Positions 24,220 to 31,688 of a DNA stretch of 64,000 nt are shown in pieces. A program made the position numbers and the translations under genes. Where the stretch lies: assembly GCA_041395165.1 (NCBI GenBank), contig JAWLBA010000002.1, forward strand, positions 1-64,000. The letters run 5' to 3'. Position 1 is the stretch's first letter; each line of letters starts with the position of its first letter. Source of the DNA: JAIBCM01 sp041395165. GTDB lineage: Bacteria; Verrucomicrobiota; Verrucomicrobiia; JADLBR01; JAIBCM01. Below the pieces are notes generated by a model. The model made no database searches and was not told the DNA's origin. It saw only the letters and a program-made list of their open reading frames with translations.

Positions 24220-25950
24220 ATGGGAAATGCAACTGACGGAAAAGACACCGATCGTTTAAAAGATGTGGTGTTGGATCATGACAAGCCTGTTCATGTGCGA
24301 TCGGCTCTCGATGAGATGGTGAGCAGCGCTAAAAATAAAACAAAACCTCACATAACATTTTTGGATGAAAACAAGCAACCAGTCACCACGTTAAAAAGAG
24401 AAAGTTTAGAGAACTCTGACCTTCAAGACATTAAAAAGTTACAAGAAGAATTTTATATTCAACTCGATGATCCATCGCAAGCGGGTAAAAAATCAGTGCC
24501 GCTAACGCTTTTTGCTGTGAGTCCTGATGGAAAAGATCGAGCTTTAGAAGGGATTATTCTTTATGAAACAAGTCCGGGAAGATTTGTTTCAAAGCCTCAA
24601 CTTTTGATTAATCCGAAAGAAAAAAGCATTTTTGACTCTCCTGATCTTTATGAAATCTTTAATCCCGTTGTAAAACATGAAGTGGCGTTGGGTGAAACCA
24701 TTATAGCTGAAAATAAAAATGGTGAACAAAAAATAGAGTCAGCAGTAGTTTGTATTCCTACGGCCAAGCTGTATCAAGTTTCACCCGCAGTTCCAGATGA
24801 AAATGGGAAAATGGTTTCTACCAAGCCTCAACAACCTCCGTTTGCTAATGTAATGACGGAAGAAAATCCTGCTCATGATCGAGTCGCGCATCGCGAGATG
24901 CAAATGCAGTTTGATAAAAGTTTGGCAGGGAAAAAAGTGACGTGGACCATTGAGCCACTTCCTTTGGTTGAGGTGGATGGAGGTGCGAAACCTGCTCTTC
25001 AAGGCGATTTAAAAGCGAGCCCGAATCATAAAGATTATTTTGAAGGCTCCAAGGATTTGGGGGCATCGGGATTTCAACGCATTTCTCAAACCGCAGCAGA
25101 AACATTCATTGATGATAACGGACTGACCGCGGTTAGAACTAATTTGCCTCCAATTGCCTTTAATAAGGCTCAAGTGAAAATGCAGGTGGAAGGCATTCCT
25201 GTTCCGCAGGAGGCGGCCAACTTCATTGTTCCTGCGGTTGTGGTGATTGATCCAGGGCATGGCGGTGCAGATAATATTAAGGTTGGAGGGTCTGATGGAA
25301 ATCACGCCGTGAGTCCTAGTGGAGTTAAAGAAAAAGAAATGACATTAGATATTTCGCGTATGTTGCGTGATCGCTTAAAAGTTATGGGCCAAGAACAAAA
25401 TTTGCCTATTCGTGTTTATTTGACACGAGATAGTGATGTGAATTTATCATTAAGGGCCAGAGCGAATGTTGCGCGTGATATGGGGGCAGACAATATGCTG
25501 ACTATTCATTTTAATGGTTATCCTGAAAAGCCTGGAGAAAAAGAAGCACGAGGAACCGAGACTTATATCAGGGGTTCAAACAATGTGAATACGAAAGAAG
25601 ATCGAGAGTTTGCTCAAAGAGTTCAAAATGCAGCTTATGGCGCTATTAAAAGCCATGATAAAAATGCTGTGGATCGTGGTATTAAAACAGCCAATTTTGG
25701 TACTATAAGTGATCCTTCCCTTGGTAACACTAAAGATTATCACACTACCCGATCCGCTTATATGGAAATGGAATTTATAGATACTAACGCTGTAGACTCC
25801 TTGTTAAATACAGGCAGTGATCATGAACAGGTTCGTAAAGATATTGTCAATAGGATGGCGGGTGCGATTTTTGAGGATCTCAAACAACCCAGGCAAAGTC
25901 CTCAACAAAATGCCCAAAAAAAGACTTCTCGTGTAACTCGAAAACCATAA
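24220..25950 (+). CDS. N-acetylmuramoyl-L-alanine amidase (Amidase_3) with a novel N-terminal region
   Basis: Residues about 335-555 are a zinc amidase domain that cleaves the bond between MurNAc and the peptide stem. Visible ligands are His347 (IDPGHGG), Glu371 (GVKEKEM) and His430 (LTIHFNG); the catalytic Glu is probably Glu516 (AYMEMEF). Residues 1-330 match nothing I know and look beta-rich. Two things are unusual: there is no signal peptide or membrane helix, and the tail is basic (KKTSRVTRKP). A good AAGGA ribosome site precedes the ATG. The next gene, five bases on, is membrane-anchored and probably co-expressed. It could be exported by another route or act on internalised peptidoglycan; this is open. 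Confidence 0.85.
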   Translation: MGNATDGKDTDRLKDVVLDHDKPVHVRSALDEMVSSAKNKTKPHITFLDENKQPVTTLKRESLENSDLQDIKKLQEEFYIQLDDPSQAGKKSVPLTLFAVSPDGKDRALEGIILYETSPGRFVSKPQLLINPKEKSIFDSPDLYEIFNPVVKHEVALGETIIAENKNGEQKIESAVVCIPTAKLYQVSPAVPDENGKMVSTKPQQPPFANVMTEENPAHDRVAHREMQMQFDKSLAGKKVTWTIEPLPLVEVDGGAKPALQGDLKASPNHKDYFEGSKDLGASGFQRISQTAAETFIDDNGLTAVRTNLPPIAFNKAQVKMQVEGIPVPQEAANFIVPAVVVIDPGHGGADNIKVGGSDGNHAVSPSGVKEKEMTLDISRMLRDRLKVMGQEQNLPIRVYLTRDSDVNLSLRARANVARDMGADNMLTIHFNGYPEKPGEKEARGTETYIRGSNNVNTKEDREFAQRVQNAAYGAIKSHDKNAVDRGIKTANFGTISDPSLGNTKDYHTTRSAYMEMEFIDTNAVDSLLNTGSDHEQVRKDIVNRMAGAIFEDLKQPRQSPQQNAQKKTSRVTRKP

Positions 25951-25954
25951 ATTT

Positions 25955-26746
25955 GTGAAACGATTTATTATTGTTTTCCTGGTCATTTTGGGGCTAGTGG
26001 GATTTTTGATTTGGGAAAAAAATAGATCACTAAATTTATTAACAGACGGATTATCCAATTCAAAGGAAACTGGACAATCTGCGAGCGTTGCACCGAAAGC
26101 AAAAGTAAAAAAGTTTGACGAAAGTAAAACAAGATTTGCTCTCAAACTTGTTTCTGAAATACCTTCATTGAAATTATCTCAGGAAAATAAAATGAATCGA
26201 TTGCGATTAATGCCTCATCAAGGTTGTATTCTTGGTGAAAAGGGCAAGATCATTTGGCAAGCGCCGAAAGGAAAAAGTGTTTATGGAATGGATGCTAGTC
26301 CAAGTGAGAATAAAGTTTTGATTGATTGGGGCGATGCTCAATATGAGGTATTATCAGTCAACGGTTCAGACTCTTTAAAATTGTTAAACTTGCCCTCTGT
26401 GTCTTCAATAGACGAACGAGAAACAGAAAAAGTGGCTTTCGTATGGTTTTGGTTGGACGATGATCATTTATTGGGAGAAACGGGAGTGTGGAAACCGCTT
26501 GCTGAGAGATATGCAACTGCAGAAACAGCTGCTTTAGCCGAAGAGGATAATGTTAAGCAGACATTACTTTATCTTTTTAATATTAAAACTAGAGAATTGG
26601 AAAAAATTAAAACAGAAAATTCTGGATTGCCACCAGTTTTTCAAATTGAGGAAATAGGGAAAAATATTATAAAGGTCAGATATAACCATTCTCAGCGAGA
26701 AGAAAAAATGCTGTGGACCCATTTAGTTGCTATTAACACTAATTGA
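25955..26746 (+). CDS. Membrane-anchored hypothetical protein downstream of the amidase
   Basis: A 263-residue protein starting at GTG 25955, five bases after the amidase stop. Residues 3-19 form one hydrophobic helix (FIIVFLVILGLVGFLIW), so most of the chain should be periplasmic. The linker (about 25-60) is polar. The rest has short beta-strand patterns such as GKIIWQAPKGKSVYGMDASP and KVLIDWGDAQYEVLSV, reminiscent of a partial beta-propeller. No family was recognised. The tight spacing implies an operon with the amidase and possibly a joint task in wall handling, which is inference. Confidence 0.7.
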   Translation: MKRFIIVFLVILGLVGFLIWEKNRSLNLLTDGLSNSKETGQSASVAPKAKVKKFDESKTRFALKLVSEIPSLKLSQENKMNRLRLMPHQGCILGEKGKIIWQAPKGKSVYGMDASPSENKVLIDWGDAQYEVLSVNGSDSLKLLNLPSVSSIDERETEKVAFVWFWLDDDHLLGETGVWKPLAERYATAETAALAEEDNVKQTLLYLFNIKTRELEKIKTENSGLPPVFQIEEIGKNIIKVRYNHSQREEKMLWTHLVAINTN

Positions 26747-26780
26747 CTCATTATTTTATTAGGATTGGTAGATGGAACGC

Positions 26781-27473
26781 CTAAATAAAAAGCAAAAATC
26801 CTTGAACGACCATAAGAGTGGTGAGATAGAAAAAAAGCATTTCTTCCAATGGCAGCAAACGAAAAAGTTTAAGGTTGAGTGTTTGTCTTTCGTCAAAAAA
26901 CCAGATTTTTTGATGGACGGCAACGAGATCAAAAATCCACAGTGACGTGCCTAAGGATAAAGTGGTTGAAATGACGAGTGGAAATTGTTGAATCCAAAAG
27001 CCGCCCAAGGTCCATTGGAAAAAGACAACAGGCAACATCCAAAAGAGAAGGTGCCAAAGATAAGTGAGCGAAAGAGGGCGTGAAATTTTTTTGCTTAAAA
27101 AGAAAAAGACAACCCAAACCAAAGCCAAGGCGCTAGCTAATCGAAAATTGGGTGCTGGCAGTGAAATATTTTTGTTAAAAAAGTAAGAGCGAAAAATATC
27201 GGTCAATAAACAGGCTTGAACGGTTTGCGTGAGGAAAAAAAGGTATTCTTCAACGGGACAGTAAAAAATGCGGAAAAGGATTTTTTCTTTAGGAAAATTC
27301 CAAAGATTGCGTTTGACCGCCCAATTATCCCAAGGAGTAGTAAAAATTAGAACAATCAAACAAAGACCGATGGTGACAACGGAATCGTGCCAATTCCAAT
27401 GAGGTCGTGCAAGCAGCGACAGGATAATAAGTAGCGGTAAGTTGAAATAGAGATGAAACCTTCGATAGGTCAC
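26781..27473 (-). CDS. Lycopene cyclase, CrtYcd-type integral membrane protein
   Basis: The 230-residue protein has about six to seven membrane helices and two related halves. Half one carries TTPWDNWAVK and YCPVEEYLFFLTQT. Half two carries LWIFDLVAVHQKIWF and LLPLEEMLFFYLTT. The PWDN and P-x-E-E-x-x-FF motifs are those of the heterodimeric CrtYc/CrtYd lycopene cyclases, here in one chain. It would cyclise lycopene to beta-carotene-type ends. No crtE, crtB or crtI gene is in the window. The start is GTG at 27473, close behind the ACT gene on the same strand. Confidence 0.82.
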   Translation of the reverse strand: MTYRRFHLYFNLPLLIILSLLARPHWNWHDSVVTIGLCLIVLIFTTPWDNWAVKRNLWNFPKEKILFRIFYCPVEEYLFFLTQTVQACLLTDIFRSYFFNKNISLPAPNFRLASALALVWVVFFFLSKKISRPLSLTYLWHLLFWMLPVVFFQWTLGGFWIQQFPLVISTTLSLGTSLWIFDLVAVHQKIWFFDERQTLNLKLFRLLPLEEMLFFYLTTLMVVQGFLLFI

Positions 27474-27479
27474 GGATGT

Positions 27480-27937
27480 TTAACGAGAAATGTCGCGTTG
27501 GGTCAGGATTTTGAATCCGTTGGCTTTAAGGACAGAGGCGGCACATTCCTCATCTTCGACATGGAGTGCGAGACACGGTTTGCCATGCGGTTGGATCATA
27601 AGGAATAGGTGAAGTGGATGTTGCATTCGGCTTGAAGGAGGGCAGTTAAAACTTTTTTCATTTCTGTAGCGCCGTTCATTTCAACGATGACGAGATTGGT
27701 TTCGATAAAGGCCAACTTTTCTTTTTCGAGCACTTGCCGAGTTTTGTCGGGGTCATCGGTGACAAAGCGGTCGATAGCGCAATCGGCGGTGTCGATGATG
27801 GAAATGGCCACGACGTGGATAGCGGATTGATCCAAAAGCCGAACGATGTCCAAGAGTCGGCCGACCTTATTTTCCATGAAGACGGAAAATTGAATGACTT
27901 TTTCGCCACGAATTTTTTCTTTTACGGGAGACGGCAC
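27480..27937 (-). CDS. Two-ACT-domain regulatory protein, interrupted by one frameshift
   Basis: The first frame (start GTG 27937) encodes VIQFSVFMENKVGRLLDIVR, an ACT domain, and runs into a second ACT domain that stops early at 27596. Adding one base in the GGAATA stretch at about 27602-27607 restores the frame. The protein then continues LMIQPHGKPCLALHVEDEE and ends GFKILTQRDISR at 27480, giving about 152 residues. ACT domains bind amino acids and control metabolic enzymes; no partner enzyme is adjacent. I regard the break as a probable sequencing error because the second frame is intact to a natural stop. Confidence 0.75.
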
Positions 27938-28043
27938 AAGGAAAGCTTATTTCGCTAATACGACCTTATCAAGATTAATAAAAAATCGAGCGATTATTTC
28001 TCTGGTTTTATTGAAGAAGGTTTCATAAAAGAAAGGAAAGTTT

Positions 28044-28913
28044 ATGATAAGCATGACAGGATTTGGTAAGGCTCAGATAAAATGCGGGTCTGCGTGGCTG
28101 AAGGTGGAGGTCAGTTCTGTGAATCGAAAACAACTGGAGACGATTGTGGGGTTGCCGAAGGAATGGGTCATGCTGGAGCGACAGGTAAAGGAGTGGGTTG
28201 CGGAATTTGCGAAACGAGGCCGAGTGCAAGTTACGGTGGAATATGAGGCGCCTGCTGTGGTTGGTAATGGGAAGGTTGACACAGTATTAGCGAGTCATTA
28301 TGAGCGAGTTTTTCGACAATTGATCAAGGAATTAAAGCTTAAGGAAGAGATTTCTTTACGGGAAATTTTGGCGGCTCCGGGAGTTTTAAATAGTCAGCTG
28401 CCTGGTAGCGATGAAAAGATGGCGCATCGACTCGAGTTGGTGGTTAAGAACGCATTAAAAGAATGGGGTCGAATGCGAAAAGTGGAGGGAGACTATTTAA
28501 GAAAAGATTTTTTACTTCGAACTAAGCGAATGAAATTGATTAAGAAAAAAATCGAAGCCAGAGCGCCTTTAGTTTCGAAAAAATATGGGGAACGATTGAG
28601 AGAGCGGTTGCGGCAGGCAGGTGTTGCGGTGGCTTGGGAAGATGAAACTTTTAGAAAAGAATTGTTATTTTTCGCTGAGCGTTGCGATATTTCTGAGGAG
28701 CTTACTCGCTTAGAAAGTCATTTGCAACAGTTGGAGGACACGATTAAAAAAAATGAAGAAGCGGGCAGAAAACTAGATTTTTTGTTGCAGGAAATTTTTC
28801 GTGAAGTGAACACGACGGGTGCAAAGGCTAATGATGTGAAAATTGCGCAAGAGGTAATGGAATTAAAAATGGAGATAGAAAAATTGCGCGAACAAGTGCA
28901 AAATGTGGAATGA
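28044..28913 (+). CDS. yicC: YicC family endoribonuclease
   Basis: The 289-residue product begins MISMTGFGKAQIK and has SVNRKQLETIVGLP, the standard YicC N-terminal block. Near the C-terminus are DISEELTRLESHLQQLE and GRKLDFLLQEIFREVNTTGAK, the conserved DUF1732 segment with its catalytic-region acidic and basic residues. Family knowledge: YicC proteins are endoribonucleases that affect RNA stability in stress. An AAAGGAAAG ribosome site precedes the ATG. The stop overlaps the gmk start (ATGA), the usual arrangement. Confidence 0.93.
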   Translation: MISMTGFGKAQIKCGSAWLKVEVSSVNRKQLETIVGLPKEWVMLERQVKEWVAEFAKRGRVQVTVEYEAPAVVGNGKVDTVLASHYERVFRQLIKELKLKEEISLREILAAPGVLNSQLPGSDEKMAHRLELVVKNALKEWGRMRKVEGDYLRKDFLLRTKRMKLIKKKIEARAPLVSKKYGERLRERLRQAGVAVAWEDETFRKELLFFAERCDISEELTRLESHLQQLEDTIKKNEEAGRKLDFLLQEIFREVNTTGAKANDVKIAQEVMELKMEIEKLREQVQNVE

Positions 28914-29518
28914 ATCATTTTAAGCGACGAGGCATTTTATTTGTGGTTTCGGCACCTTCGGGCGCGGGAAAAAGCACCATTTGTGCCAATCTCAAACAAA
29001 CGCCAGATTTTCAGTACTCGGTTTCTTGCACGACGCGACCTGCGAGGTCAGGTGAAGAAAATGGTGTGGATTATTGGTTTTTGGGTAAGGAAGAGTTTGA
29101 GCAACGCAAAAGTGATGGCGCTTTTTTGGAAACAGCATGGGTCCACGGACATCAATATGGAACGCTTAAAGTTAATACCGAAAAAGCGGTTCGTGAAGGA
29201 ACGGATTTGTTGTTGGATATTGATGTCACGGGTGCGCGACAAATTCGCGAATCGCTTGAGCCTTGGATTCAAGAGGCGCTAGTGGATATTTTTATTATGC
29301 CACCAACTTTAGAAGAGTTGGAGCGACGTTTGCGTAAACGCGGGACTGAAACGGAAGAGCAAATTCTCTATCGATTGAATGCGGCTAAGGAGGAAATTGG
29401 ATTCTGGCAGGAGTATCATTACACTATTTTAAGTGAAACGATGGAAGAGGATTTGCAGAAGTTTCGATCTATTATTCGAGCAGAACGCTATAAAAGTAAG
29501 CGATTGATTTTATGTTAA
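28910..29518 (+). CDS. gmk: Guanylate kinase
   Basis: Gmk phosphorylates GMP to GDP. It has the P-loop SAPSGAGKST, the GMP-binding segment SCTTRPARSGEENGVDYWF, and LDIDVTGARQIR. The 202-residue length is standard. It overlaps yicC by four bases and is followed by the coaC-like gene after four bases. An rpoZ gene often comes next, but none is visible here. Confidence 0.96.
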   Translation: MNHFKRRGILFVVSAPSGAGKSTICANLKQTPDFQYSVSCTTRPARSGEENGVDYWFLGKEEFEQRKSDGAFLETAWVHGHQYGTLKVNTEKAVREGTDLLLDIDVTGARQIRESLEPWIQEALVDIFIMPPTLEELERRLRKRGTETEEQILYRLNAAKEEIGFWQEYHYTILSETMEEDLQKFRSIIRAERYKSKRLILC

Positions 29519-29522
29519 TCTT

Positions 29523-30071
29523 ATGAAAAGAACTATTATTCTTGGTGTTTCGGGTTCGATTGCAGCGTATCGCGCGGCGGATATTGCTAGTGCATTGACT
29601 AAAGAAGGGCATGAAGTTCATGCGGTTTTAACACAAGAAGCGACGCATTTTGTGACGCCGCTAGTTTTGCAAACTTTGACGCATCAACCCGTCACTGTGC
29701 GATTGTCGGAAGAATCGGCCGATCATCCCACGCATATTGCTTTATCAGATCGTGCGGATTTGGTAGTCGTGGCGCCTGCGACTGCGAATCTGATTGCGCA
29801 AACCGCTTTGGGTTTAGCGCCTGATGCGTTAACTTCTATTTTGTTAGCTACACATGCACCCATTTTGATGGCGCCGGCGATGAATGGAAAAATGTGGTTG
29901 CATGTTGCAACAAAGATGCATGTTGCAACGTTGCAAAAACGTGATGTCGAATTTATCGGACCAGAAAAAGGCATGTTAGCGTGTGGGTATGAAGGAATCG
30001 GAAGATTGTGGAATGTGGATGGAATTTTGGATGCGATTCGAAAAAAAATAAGTGTGTTGGGGGGGAAATAA
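29523..30071 (+). CDS. coaC: Phosphopantothenoylcysteine decarboxylase, CoaC domain only
   Basis: A flavoprotein (HFCD family) that decarboxylates phosphopantothenoylcysteine in coenzyme A synthesis. It shows GVSGSIAAYRAADIAS, the active-site His in PTHIALSDRADLVVVAPAT, APAMNGKMW and ACGYEGIGR. At 182 residues it holds just the CoaC half. The CoaB synthetase half normally fused in bacterial CoaBC is missing, because the chain stops naturally after GILDAIRKKI. It completes yicC-gmk-coaC, a known conserved cluster. Confidence 0.88.
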   Translation: MKRTIILGVSGSIAAYRAADIASALTKEGHEVHAVLTQEATHFVTPLVLQTLTHQPVTVRLSEESADHPTHIALSDRADLVVVAPATANLIAQTALGLAPDALTSILLATHAPILMAPAMNGKMWLHVATKMHVATLQKRDVEFIGPEKGMLACGYEGIGRLWNVDGILDAIRKKISVLGGK

Positions 30072-30115
30072 AATTTTTCTAACGAAATTTTTTTTCAACT
30101 TTTTAAACTTTATCG

Positions 30116-30145
30116 TTGACGTTTTTACTATTTCCAAACTATTCT
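30116..30145 (+). promoter_or_regulatory. Putative sigma-70-type promoter for the Lys-rich gene
   Basis: TTGACG at 30116-30121 and TATTCT at 30140-30145 are separated by 18 bases in the spacer between coaC and the small basic gene. The -10 box is a moderate match. The region upstream is strongly T/A-rich. There is no experimental support. Confidence 0.4.
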
Positions 30146-30213
30146 ACTATTAATGAGCAGACAAAATAGTCTCGCGACTAGCGCCATAGAGCGCCGAAGG
30201 GGGGTGTCTCGTA

Positions 30214-30315
30214 ATGGCAACTAAGAAGAAAAAAGCGGCGGCCAAAAAACCCGCAAAGAAAAAGCCTGCCAAGAAAGCAGCGAAAAAAACAACTTCTAAG
30301 AAGAAAAAAAGATAA
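30214..30315 (+). CDS. 33-residue lysine/alanine-rich histone-like protein
   Basis: ATG at 30214 follows a strong ribosome site (AAGGGGGGTG). The product starts MATKKKKAAAKKPAKKKPAK and ends in KKKKR. Seventeen of 33 residues are Lys, one is Arg and eight are Ala, with two PAKK units. This resembles the tail of histone H1 and of chlamydial Hc-type proteins. It should bind nucleic acid non-specifically, perhaps condensing DNA or associating with ribosomes. It has its own candidate promoter and a strong terminator, so it looks like a real, well-expressed single gene. Low-complexity composition makes homology hard to judge. Confidence 0.7.
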   Translation: MATKKKKAAAKKPAKKKPAKKAAKKTTSKKKKR

Positions 30316-30327
30316 ATTTTTTTCATC

Positions 30328-30361
30328 AAAAAAGGGAGAGCAATATTAGCTCTCCTTTTTT
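30328..30361. terminator. Rho-independent terminator, probably bidirectional
   Basis: GGAGAGC (30335-30341), a seven-base loop and GCTCTCC (30349-30355) are followed by TTTTTT. On the other side the stem is preceded by a run of six A, so it also works for the minus-strand gene that ends at 30396. Confidence 0.88.
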
Positions 30362-30395
30362 ATTGGTCGCATGTGGTGATTGTTTTTGTGGGAGA

Positions 30396-30734
30396 TTATT
30401 TGATTTGAAGTAAAATCATCCCTAATCCAACGCAAAAAATGCCAAGCCATTGAGGGTTGGAGAGAGGAACACTGAAAAAATAATAAGAAGAGAGTTGCAA
30501 TAAACAAAATCCGCCCCCTAGACAGAGTGCATAAATCAGGTTGGGATTTTGATTTTTTAGAGCGAGCGGCAAAAAAATCGTGCAGAAGAATCCTATTGTA
30601 TTACCTAATAAAAAAAGTTTTAAAGCAGCTTTTCCCGAGTTTTCCGAAACATATTTGAAACAAATCATGGAGCCTACTTGAGCGGCAATAAAGCCAGCGA
30701 CATAAAAAAGAGTGCTAAAGGTCAGGGTATTCAT
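30396..30734 (-). CDS. Small four-helix membrane protein, SMR/EamA-like
   Basis: From ATG 30734 the product has 112 residues and four hydrophobic helices (for example TLFYVAGFIAAQVGSMICF, and WLGIFCVGLGMILLQIK at the end). This is the size and topology of small multidrug resistance-type proteins of the drug/metabolite transporter superfamily. The conserved Glu of EmrE TM1 is not in its usual place, so drug export is not supported. It may be a lipid, metabolite or flippase-subunit relative. A longer start at 30797 would overlap the pstS leader and is less likely. Confidence 0.65.
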   Translation of the reverse strand: MNTLTFSTLFYVAGFIAAQVGSMICFKYVSENSGKAALKLFLLGNTIGFFCTIFLPLALKNQNPNLIYALCLGGGFCLLQLSSYYFFSVPLSNPQWLGIFCVGLGMILLQIK

Positions 30735-30823
30735 TTTTTTAATGTTTTGTTTATGTGTTGAAGTCATTAATCTACACGATGATAGGATGTGCAACAAGTT
30801 TTCCCATTAGAAAAGGAAAAGTG

Positions 30824-31630
30824 ATGAAAAAGGTGGGTTTATTAATAGTAAGTTTATGTTTTAGCCATTTATGTTTGGCGCAAAAATTGGTGCTAAAAGG
30901 GTCCGACACGTTGGGAGCTAAATTGGTTCCGATGTGGGCGGAAGCTTATCAACGAGTGAATCATTCCATTAAATTTGAAATTGCAGCAGAAGGTTCGACG
31001 ACGGGAATTGCAGCGATCATGAATAAAACGGCGGACATTGGAATGTCGAGTCGTCCTGTTCAAAGCACGGAAATTTCGGAAGCGTTAACGAAAAATGTAA
31101 ATTTTGAATCTACCACCGTGGCTTATGACGCTATTGCTGTGGTGGTCAACGAAGCCAATCCTGTTTCTAATTTGAATCAAACTGAAGTGGAATCTATTTT
31201 TACTGGAGATGTGGTGGATTGGGGAGAGGTAAGCGATGAAGATGGTGTTATTTCTGTTTACACGCGCAACACGGCTTCGGGCACATTTCAAGATTGGAAA
31301 AAAATGGCGATGCATAAACGCGATTACGCTTTGAGTAGTCAAAAAATGGCAGGGAATGAACAGATTGTGGCTGAGGTCGCAAAAAATAAAGTGGGCATTG
31401 GCTATGTGGGGTTGGCTTACGTGGATGTGCTAGGGGTAAAAATTTTATCGATAGATGGAGTGTTGCCTAATGCTGAATCGGCGCGTGCCAGGGTTTATCC
31501 TTATGCGCGACCTTTGTTTTTTTATACCGATGGAAAGCCTAAGGGGGAAATTAAGAAATTTATTGATTTTGTGTTAAGTGCTGAGGGACAAAAAATCGTC
31601 AACGAAGTGGGATTTATTCCCATTCAATAA
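30824..31630 (+). CDS. pstS: Phosphate ABC transporter, periplasmic phosphate-binding protein
   Basis: ATG 30824 after AAAAGGAAAAG starts a clear signal peptide (KKVGLLIVSLCFSHLCLAQ). The mature part opens LVLKGSDTLGAKLVPMWAEA and has AAEGSTTGIAAIMNKTADIG and ASGTFQDWKKM, the phosphate-coordinating Thr/Ser loops of PstS. It is the first gene of pstSCAB-phoU, all on one strand. Expression is probably phosphate-controlled, but I see no clear Pho box and no phoBR nearby. Confidence 0.93.
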   Translation: MKKVGLLIVSLCFSHLCLAQKLVLKGSDTLGAKLVPMWAEAYQRVNHSIKFEIAAEGSTTGIAAIMNKTADIGMSSRPVQSTEISEALTKNVNFESTTVAYDAIAVVVNEANPVSNLNQTEVESIFTGDVVDWGEVSDEDGVISVYTRNTASGTFQDWKKMAMHKRDYALSSQKMAGNEQIVAEVAKNKVGIGYVGLAYVDVLGVKILSIDGVLPNAESARARVYPYARPLFFYTDGKPKGEIKKFIDFVLSAEGQKIVNEVGFIPIQ

Positions 31631-31688
31631 TTTTCTAAAAGTTATTTTTGAGTCGCCAAGTTATTGAAAGAGCTTTAAATCAAACGGC

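Noticed and set aside
24220..25950. Amidase as part of a prophage lysis cassette
   Set aside because: No holin, spanin, tail or integrase gene is near, and the N-terminal 330 residues are not a known endolysin domain.
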